Assembly (NCBI GenBank): GCA_019689515.1
Contig: JADGHI010000107.1
Location: 1 to 10,074, forward strand
From: Acetobacteraceae bacterium
Lineage (GTDB): Bacteria; Pseudomonadota; Alphaproteobacteria; Acetobacterales; Acetobacteraceae
Length of the DNA stretch: 10,074 bases
Direction of reading: 5' to 3'
Shown here: piece after piece, positions 5,257 through 10,074 of the stretch
Numbering within the stretch: position 1 is the stretch's first letter
Layout: every line of letters begins with the position of its first letter
Program-made: the position numbers and the translations under genes
Notes under the pieces: model-generated
The model's input: the letters and a program-made list of their open reading frames with translations, nothing else
What the model was told of the DNA's origin: nothing
Databases searched by the model: none

Positions 5257-8167
5257 CGCCGAATCCGGCCGGGCGCCGGAGGCCGGGCGCCCGCGCGGAG
5301 CGGTGCCCGAGGGGGCGACCGCGGCCGTGGCCGAGGCGGTGCCGGTCACCGGGCCAGGGCAGAAGCACCTGATCCTGGTGGATGGCTCGGGCTACATCTT
5401 CCGCGCCTTTCACGCCCTCCCGCCGATGACCCGCCCGGACGGGACGCAGGTGAACGCCGTCTATGGCTTCACCCAGATGATGACCAAGTTCCTGTCCGAG
5501 CACCGCGGCAGCCACATCGCCGTAGTGTTCGACAGCTCGCGCCTCACCTTCCGCAACGAGATCTACCCCGACTACAAGGCCCACCGCCCGGAACCGCCGC
5601 CGGAGCTGGTGCCGCAGTTCGCGCTCATCCGCGAGGCCGCCGACGCGCTCGGTGTCGCCAAGATCGAGCGGCCCGGCTTCGAGGCGGACGACATGATCGC
5701 CGCCTACGCCAAGGCCTTCACGGCGGAGGGTGGGCGCGTGACCATCGTCTCCTCCGACAAGGACCTGATGCAGCTCGTCAGGCCCGGCGTGGAGATGCTC
5801 GACCCGATCAAGCAGAAGCCGATCCGCGAGCCGGAGGTGATCGAGCGCTTCGGCGTGCCGCCGGAGAAGGTGGTGGACGTGCAGGCGCTGGCGGGCGACG
5901 CGACGGACAACGTGCCCGGCGTGCCCGGGATCGGCGTGAAGACCGCGGCGCAGCTCATCTCCGAGTACGGCAGCCTTGAGGCGCTGCTCGACAACGCGGA
6001 GCGGATCAAGCAGCCGAAGCGGCGCGAATCGCTGCTTGCGAACCGCGAGAAGGCGCTGATCTCGAAGCGTCTGGTGGCGCTCGACGCCGACGCGCCGCTG
6101 ACCCTGCCGATCGAGGCGCTGGAAGCGCGGCCGCCGCAGCGCGCGGCGCTGGAGAAGTTCCTCCGCGAGAACGGCTTCCGCAGCATCCTCGCGCGCCTCG
6201 GCTTCGGCGACGCCACGGCGGAAGCCGGTCAGCGCGCCAACCATGCGCAGCAGCGCCAGGCCGGGGAGGGGGGCGCGCCGGTGGCGGCCGCCGCGCAGGC
6301 TCCCGCCCTGGACCAGCCCTATGGCCCCTACGAGACGGTCACGACCATCGAGGCGCTTGAGGCCTGGATCGCCGAGGCGAAGGCCGCCGGCGTCGTCGCC
6401 TTCGACACCGAGACCGCCGGGCTCGACGCACTGAACGCCCCGCTCGTCGGTGTCTCGCTCGCCACCGCGCCGGGGCGCGCGTGCTACGTGCCGCTCCGCC
6501 ACGGCCGCGCCCCGGCCGAAGGGACGGCCGACATGCTGGAGGCGCCGCCCGCCCAGCTCGCGCCGGAGGTGGCGCTCGCCGCGCTGAAGCCGCTGCTCGA
6601 GGACCGCACCGTCCTCAAGGTGCTGCAGCACGCGAAATACGACCTTGAGGTGATGCTGCGCGAGCCCACCGTGCCGATCGACATCCGGCCGGTGGACGAC
6701 ACCATGATGATCTCCTACGCGATGGACGCGGGGCGCCACGGGCACGGGATGGACGAGCTGTCGCTGCGCCATCTCGGCCACCGCCCGATCCCCTTCGACG
6801 AGGTGACGGGCACCGGCCGCGCGCGCATTCCCTTCGCGCTGGTGCCGCTCGACAAGGCCACCGCCTATTCGGCGGAGGACGCGGACGTGACGCTGCGCCT
6901 CTGGCTGCTGCTGCGGCCGCGGCTGCGGGCGGAGGGCGCGCTCGCCCTCTACGAGCAGGTCGAGCGGCGCATGATCCGCGTGCTGCGCGACATGGAGCTG
7001 ATCGGCGTGCGCGTGGACGGCGCCGAGCTCGCGCGCATCGGCGAGGAGTTCACCGGGCGCCTCGCGACGCTGGAGGCGGAGATCCATCAGCTCGCCGGCC
7101 GGCCCTTCGTAGTGGGCTCGCCGAAGCAGCTCGGCGAGATCCTGTTCGAGGAACTGAAGCTGCCCGGCGGCCGGAAGGGCAAGTCCGGCCAGTACTCCAC
7201 CGACGTGACGGTGCTGGAGGAGCTCGCCGCGGTCACGGGCCATGCGCTGCCGACCCGCGTGCTGGAATGGCGCCAGCTCGCCAAGCTGAAGTCCACCTAT
7301 GTGGACGGCCTGCTCGCCGCGATCGACCGGCGCGACGGGCGCGTGCACACGAACTTCTCTATGGCGATCACCAGTACGGGGCGGCTTTCGAGCAACGAGC
7401 CGAACCTGCAGAACATCCCGGTCCGCACCGAGGAAGGCGTGCGCATCCGCAAGGCTTTCGTCGCTGGGCCGGGCTTCGTGCTGATGAGCGCGGACTACTC
7501 GCAGATCGAGCTCCGGCTGCTCGCCCACCTCGCGGAAGTGCCGACGCTGCGCGAGGCCTTCGCGCGCGGCGAGGACATCCACGCCCGCACCGCCTCGGAA
7601 ATCTTCCGCATCCCGCTCGAGAAGGTGGACAAGGAGGCGCGGCGGCGAGCCAAGACGATCAACTTCGGCATCATCTACGGCATGTCCGCCTTCGGCCTCG
7701 CGGCGCGGCTCGGCATCTCGCCGGGCGAGGCGCGGCAGATCATCGAGGCCTATTTCGCGCAGTATCCCGGCATCCGCGACACGATGGAGCGGCTGAAGGA
7801 GGACGCGCGCATCAACGGCTTCGTGCTGACGCCCTTCGGCCGCAAGCTCTGGATTCCGGAGATCGCCGCGAAGGACCCGGCGCGCCGCGCCGGGGCGGAG
7901 CGTGCGGCGATCAACGCACCCTTCCAGGGCGGCGCCGCGGAGGTGATCAAGCGCGCCATGGTGCGCCTGCCGAAGGTGCTGGCGGATGCAGGGCTGCGCG
8001 CGCGCATGCTGCTCCAGGTCCACGACGAGCTGCTCTTCGAGCTGCCGGAATCGGAGGTCGAGGCGGCCGGCGCCCTGGTGCGCCAAGTGATGGAGAGCGT
8101 CGCGACGCTCCGCGTGCCCCTGGCCGTGGAAGTCGGCACGGGGCGGAGCTGGGCGGAGGCGCATTGA
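5234..8167 (+). CDS. polA: DNA polymerase I
   Basis: This is a 977-residue, complete three-domain DNA polymerase I, which fills gaps and removes RNA primers in replication and repair. The 5'-3' exonuclease/flap domain spans about residues 45-325 (DGSGYIFRAFHALP at 50-63, FEADDMIAAYA at 149-159, SSDKDLMQLV at 173-182, GDATDNVPGVPGIGVKTAA at 221-239). The 3'-5' exonuclease domain, about 365-565, keeps its acidic residues: DTE 391-393, KYD 468-470 and YSAEDAD 545-551, so proofreading is probably active. In the polymerase domain motif A is ADYSQIELR (753-761, D754), motif B runs K807 to Y815 with F811, and motif C is QVHDELLF (928-935, D931). The GTG start at 5234 is supported by AAGGAAGG five bases upstream. 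It gives an Ala/Pro-rich extension of about 44 residues before the usual start of the fold. Another low-complexity linker lies at about 328-363. It overlaps the zinc-finger gene by 23 bases. Confidence 0.97.
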   Translation: MATTDITDAESGRAPEAGRPRGAVPEGATAAVAEAVPVTGPGQKHLILVDGSGYIFRAFHALPPMTRPDGTQVNAVYGFTQMMTKFLSEHRGSHIAVVFDSSRLTFRNEIYPDYKAHRPEPPPELVPQFALIREAADALGVAKIERPGFEADDMIAAYAKAFTAEGGRVTIVSSDKDLMQLVRPGVEMLDPIKQKPIREPEVIERFGVPPEKVVDVQALAGDATDNVPGVPGIGVKTAAQLISEYGSLEALLDNAERIKQPKRRESLLANREKALISKRLVALDADAPLTLPIEALEARPPQRAALEKFLRENGFRSILARLGFGDATAEAGQRANHAQQRQAGEGGAPVAAAAQAPALDQPYGPYETVTTIEALEAWIAEAKAAGVVAFDTETAGLDALNAPLVGVSLATAPGRACYVPLRHGRAPAEGTADMLEAPPAQLAPEVALAALKPLLEDRTVLKVLQHAKYDLEVMLREPTVPIDIRPVDDTMMISYAMDAGRHGHGMDELSLRHLGHRPIPFDEVTGTGRARIPFALVPLDKATAYSAEDADVTLRLWLLLRPRLRAEGALALYEQVERRMIRVLRDMELIGVRVDGAELARIGEEFTGRLATLEAEIHQLAGRPFVVGSPKQLGEILFEELKLPGGRKGKSGQYSTDVTVLEELAAVTGHALPTRVLEWRQLAKLKSTYVDGLLAAIDRRDGRVHTNFSMAITSTGRLSSNEPNLQNIPVRTEEGVRIRKAFVAGPGFVLMSADYSQIELRLLAHLAEVPTLREAFARGEDIHARTASEIFRIPLEKVDKEARRRAKTINFGIIYGMSAFGLAARLGISPGEARQIIEAYFAQYPGIRDTMERLKEDARINGFVLTPFGRKLWIPEIAAKDPARRAGAERAAINAPFQGGAAEVIKRAMVRLPKVLADAGLRARMLLQVHDELLFELPESEVEAAGALVRQVMESVATLRVPLAVEVGTGRSWAEAH

Positions 8168-8217
8168 GCGTGGCGGGCGGCGTGGGCTCCTGTCGCTGAG
8201 GGCAGGGGCCAGCCTCG

Positions 8218-8238
8218 CTGCCGAACGGGGAGCGGCAG
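8218..8238 (+). terminator. Possible weak terminator hairpin after polA
   Basis: CTGCCG at 8218-8223 pairs perfectly with CGGCAG at 8233-8238 around a nine-base loop, 50 bases after the polA stop. The stem is only six pairs and no T run follows, so in this composition it could be chance. Confidence 0.25.
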
Positions 8239-8508
8239 GCCTGTGCCGGAACGGACCGCGCACCGGCGTCCACCGCGGGCGGCTGCATCGAGCCTCTGCC
8301 ATTCGTGAGGCGCCGGTCGGCGGATGATTCAGTACCCAAAGAGGGGGCGGTTCCCGCGGATGCCGAATGATGGAGCGTGAAGCGCCACCGATCCGCTCAC
8401 CGGTGTCATTTGTGATCAGGGCCGAGCGGTGCGCCGTACCGGCCCGCGGCTGGTCGCCGCATCACCGCCTATTCGCGCTGCCTTGTCGGTTCCGCCTCCC
8501 CGCGGCCG

Positions 8509-8537
8509 TTGTTGCGCCACCGCCCCTGCCGTAATTA
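8509..8537 (+). promoter_or_regulatory. Weak candidate promoter for the protease gene
   Basis: TTGTTG at 8509-8514 and TAATTA at 8532-8537 are separated by 17 bases. This AT-rich pair stands out in GC-rich sequence and would put the transcript start near 8544, about 29 bases before the ATG. Consensus matches are poor (three and two of six), so the call rests on spacing, composition and position. Confidence 0.25.
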
Positions 8538-8572
8538 AGCACGCAGGCATCGCGATACCCCGGCAACCGAGC

Positions 8573-9724
8573 ATGTTCCGCCGCCCGTTCCGCCTCCTTC
8601 CAGCACTCCTGGCGACGGTCGGCGCCGCGCTTGCCATCGCCGCCTGCGCGCCCGCGCCGCCACCGGCCTACCTCGCCGGCCCGGTGCCTCCGCCGGCAGC
8701 ACCGCGGGACCTGCCGTCCGCCCCCGCAACCTGCGACACCCGTTTCCGGCTCGCCAACGTCTCCTCCGTCCCCGTCGCCCTGTTCTTCTTCAGCCCGGCG
8801 AGCGAGCCGAACTGGGGGCCGGACCAGCTCGGGGACCGGATCCTGCCGCCCGGGCGCGCCATGATCTTCCGCGCGGCCTATCCCGGCCCGTACGATTTCC
8901 GTGTGGTCATGGCCGACCGCCGCACCGCCGAGCTGCGGCAGGTGGATGTCTGCACCGTGCTGGAGATCACCGTCACCGACGCCGGCATGCGCGCCAGCCA
9001 TGTGGACGGCGCGGCCGTCGCCCGCGCCGCGCCCGGGGCGCGACCGGGCGGCGCCTACGCTCCGGCGCCCGCACCCGCCCCCTATGTGCAGCGCTCCACC
9101 GGTACCGGTTTCATCGTCGCCCGCGGCGCGGTCGTGACCAATCGTCACGTCGTCGAGAATTGTGGCCGCATCTTCGTCCGTGCCGCGGACGGGCGCGAGG
9201 TTGCGATCAGCCGGCCGACGCGCACCGACGCGGAGCGCGATCTGGCCCTGCTCGCCGTGCCCGGCGATTTCGGGCCACCGCTCAGCTTCCGGTCCGGGCC
9301 GGTGCGCCGGGGCGAGGGGGTGGTGACCTACGGCTTCCCGCTCGCCGGCCTGCTCTCCTCCGGTCCGACCCTCACCACGGGCGAGGTGTCGGCGCTGTCC
9401 GGCATCGGCGACAACGCGGCCCAGATCCAGATCAGCGCCCCGGTGCAGCCCGGCAGTTCCGGCGGGCCGCTGCTCGACCGCCAGGGCCAGGTGGTGGGGA
9501 TGGTGGTCGCCAAGCTGAACGCGGCGCGCGTTGCGGCGCGGCTCGGCGACATCCCGCAGAACGTCAATTTCGCGGTCCGCCACGAGGAAGTGCTGGACTT
9601 CCTGCGCGCATCCGGCATCCGCCCGCTGATCGGTCCGCCGGGAGGTGTGCGCGGCGAGCGCAACGCGGCGGAGGTGGGCGAGATCGCCCATCCCTCCACC
9701 GTGTTCATCCGCTGCGAGCGCTGA
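8573..9724 (+). CDS. Trypsin-like serine protease lipoprotein with an extra N-terminal domain
   Basis: This is a 383-residue predicted lipoprotein protease of the HtrA-like S1 group. Residues 1-25 (MFRRPFRLLPALLATVGAALAIAAC) form a lipoprotein signal with lipobox IAAC, Cys25 being the anchor, followed by a Pro/Ala-rich tether to about residue 52. A beta-rich domain follows at about 54-135 (RFRLANVSSVPVALFFFSPAS, then PNWGPDQLG, a PPGR turn, YDFRVV and C127). I recall similar domains in Acetobacteraceae proteins but know no function. After an Ala/Pro linker (152-171) comes the protease: TGTGFIV, H192 in TNRHVV, D223 in ERDLALL, and S296 in PGSSGGPLL, a complete triad, with VNFAVR near the end. 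There is no PDZ domain. The ATG at 8573 begins the signal peptide; its ribosome binding site is weak. It probably acts in envelope quality control or cleavage of an unknown partner. Confidence 0.88.
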   Translation: MFRRPFRLLPALLATVGAALAIAACAPAPPPAYLAGPVPPPAAPRDLPSAPATCDTRFRLANVSSVPVALFFFSPASEPNWGPDQLGDRILPPGRAMIFRAAYPGPYDFRVVMADRRTAELRQVDVCTVLEITVTDAGMRASHVDGAAVARAAPGARPGGAYAPAPAPAPYVQRSTGTGFIVARGAVVTNRHVVENCGRIFVRAADGREVAISRPTRTDAERDLALLAVPGDFGPPLSFRSGPVRRGEGVVTYGFPLAGLLSSGPTLTTGEVSALSGIGDNAAQIQISAPVQPGSSGGPLLDRQGQVVGMVVAKLNAARVAARLGDIPQNVNFAVRHEEVLDFLRASGIRPLIGPPGGVRGERNAAEVGEIAHPSTVFIRCER

Positions 9725-9789
9725 CGCGTCGCCGGCGCCCGGACAGGGCCTCCCCCGGATCGAAACCGAACCATCCGCGGAGCCGCACC

Positions 9790-10074
9790 ATCCACGACAC
9801 CGTCCGCGCCACGCTCGCCGGGTGCGGGGCGCTCGGCCTTTGGGCCTTTCTCGCCCTGCTCTCGCGCCTCGCCGCCGGGGTGCCGCCCCTGGCGCTGACC
9901 GCGCTCGGCTTCGCCGCCGGCGGGCTGCTTGGCCTCGCGGTGGTGGCGAGGCGCCGGGGCGGGCTCTCCCGGCTGCGGCAGCCGCCATTGGCCTGGGCGC
10001 ATGGGGTGGGCGGGCTGTTCGGCTACCACGCGCTCTACTTCGCCGCCCTGGCAACGGCGCCGCCGGTAGAGGCG
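9790..10074 (+). CDS. DMT superfamily (EamA-type) transporter, 3' truncated, start codon uncertain
   Basis: This is the N-terminal 95 residues of an inner-membrane drug/metabolite transporter; the full protein normally has about ten helices and 290-300 residues, so two thirds lie outside the window. The frame reads HDTVRATLAGCGALGLWAFLALLSRLAAG and ends GYHALYFAALATAPPVEA. Three helices are visible at roughly residues 7-27, 32-52 and 67-90, and the RATLxG...LW start with the GYH...FAAL...APPVEA segment resemble YddG-like EamA exporters of amino acids or metabolites. No ATG, GTG or TTG precedes the first helix in this frame. GGAG at 9779-9782 lies seven bases before an ATC at 9790 that would place the N-terminus as in relatives, so ATC initiation or an ATG misread is the simplest reading; CTG at 9721, overlapping the protease stop, is the alternative. 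It lies 65 bases after the protease gene, same strand. Confidence 0.8.
   Translation, partial: MHDTVRATLAGCGALGLWAFLALLSRLAAGVPPLALTALGFAAGGLLGLAVVARRRGGLSRLRQPPLAWAHGVGGLFGYHALYFAALATAPPVEA

Larger units (their letters stand above)
8168..8572. other. Non-coding stretch between polA and the protease gene
   Basis: These 405 bases hold no gene I can support. The protease frame is open from a GTG at 8429, but the added 48 residues look like random GC-rich translation and precede a clean signal peptide. No tRNA, rRNA or known riboswitch fold was recognised. Contents seen are a small hairpin just after polA (8218-8238), an 8-bp palindrome CACCGGTG near 8399, and an AT-richer patch TAATTAAG at 8532-8539 that may be part of a promoter. 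Parts of the stretch are less GC-skewed than the flanking genes, as expected of intergenic DNA. Confidence 0.6.

Noticed and set aside
5219..8302. A 1027-residue open frame antisense to polA
   Set aside because: It is a mirror of polA codon bias in GC-rich DNA: the product is full of Arg, His, Ala and Leu with no domain, and polA on the other strand has every expected motif.
8429..8572. Upstream GTG start adding 48 residues to the protease
   Set aside because: The added residues show no family-like sequence and would bury a clear lipoprotein signal peptide that begins at the ATG at 8573.
8575..8590. A second GTTC...GTTC pair resembling a LexA box
   Set aside because: The spacer is eight bases, not seven, and the pair lies inside the protease signal-peptide codons.
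1..10074. Search for an accessory system (CRISPR, phage defence, toxin-antitoxin, insertion sequence, integron)
   Set aside because: No direct-repeat array, transposase, integrase, nuclease-helicase set or small paired genes were seen; gene families, composition and codon bias are uniform and chromosomal in character.

Overview
The window is very GC-rich, with strong GC bias at third codon positions; this also produces long antisense reading frames. Gene content points to an alphaproteobacterium, most likely an Acetobacteraceae member of the Roseomonas type: a Bug-family binding protein beside an acyl-CoA dehydrogenase, an MmcB-type repair protein behind an alphaproteobacterial LexA box, a CHCC zinc-finger gene in front of polA, and a Rrf2 regulator. 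That placement is inference from families and composition, not a database match.

Layout. Positions 2-1895 (+) hold the end of a tripartite-tricarboxylate (Bug) binding protein gene and, 13 bases on, an acyl-CoA dehydrogenase, probably one catabolic operon. A GC-rich hairpin separates it from the convergent mmcB (1934-2407, -). mmcB and a Rrf2-family regulator (2486-2902, +) diverge from a 78-base region holding an exact GTTC-N7-GTTC LexA box. Two minus-strand genes follow: an SDR with Phe in place of the catalytic Tyr (2950-3636) and a predicted Tat-exported lipoprotein alpha/beta hydrolase (3753-4781). A 235-base divergent region with a perfect 7+3+7 palindrome leads to a small zinc-finger gene (5017-5256, +) overlapping polA (5234-8167, +), which encodes a complete three-domain DNA polymerase I. 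After a 405-base non-coding stretch come a lipoprotein trypsin-like protease with an extra N-terminal domain (8573-9724, +) and the start of a DMT/EamA transporter gene (from about 9790, +) that runs off the window and has no standard start codon.

These are mostly separate chromosomal housekeeping and metabolic units, not one accessory system. The clearest functional link is DNA maintenance: mmcB looks like a direct SOS target, and polA lies a few kilobases away, translationally coupled to the zinc-finger gene. I saw no transposase, CRISPR array, tRNA, rRNA, phage gene or toxin-antitoxin pair, and nothing that makes a convincing case for an undescribed multi-gene system. The points most worth checking are the LexA box, the altered catalytic residues in the SDR and the acyl-CoA dehydrogenase, the palindrome before the zinc-finger/polA unit, and the missing start codon of the transporter.
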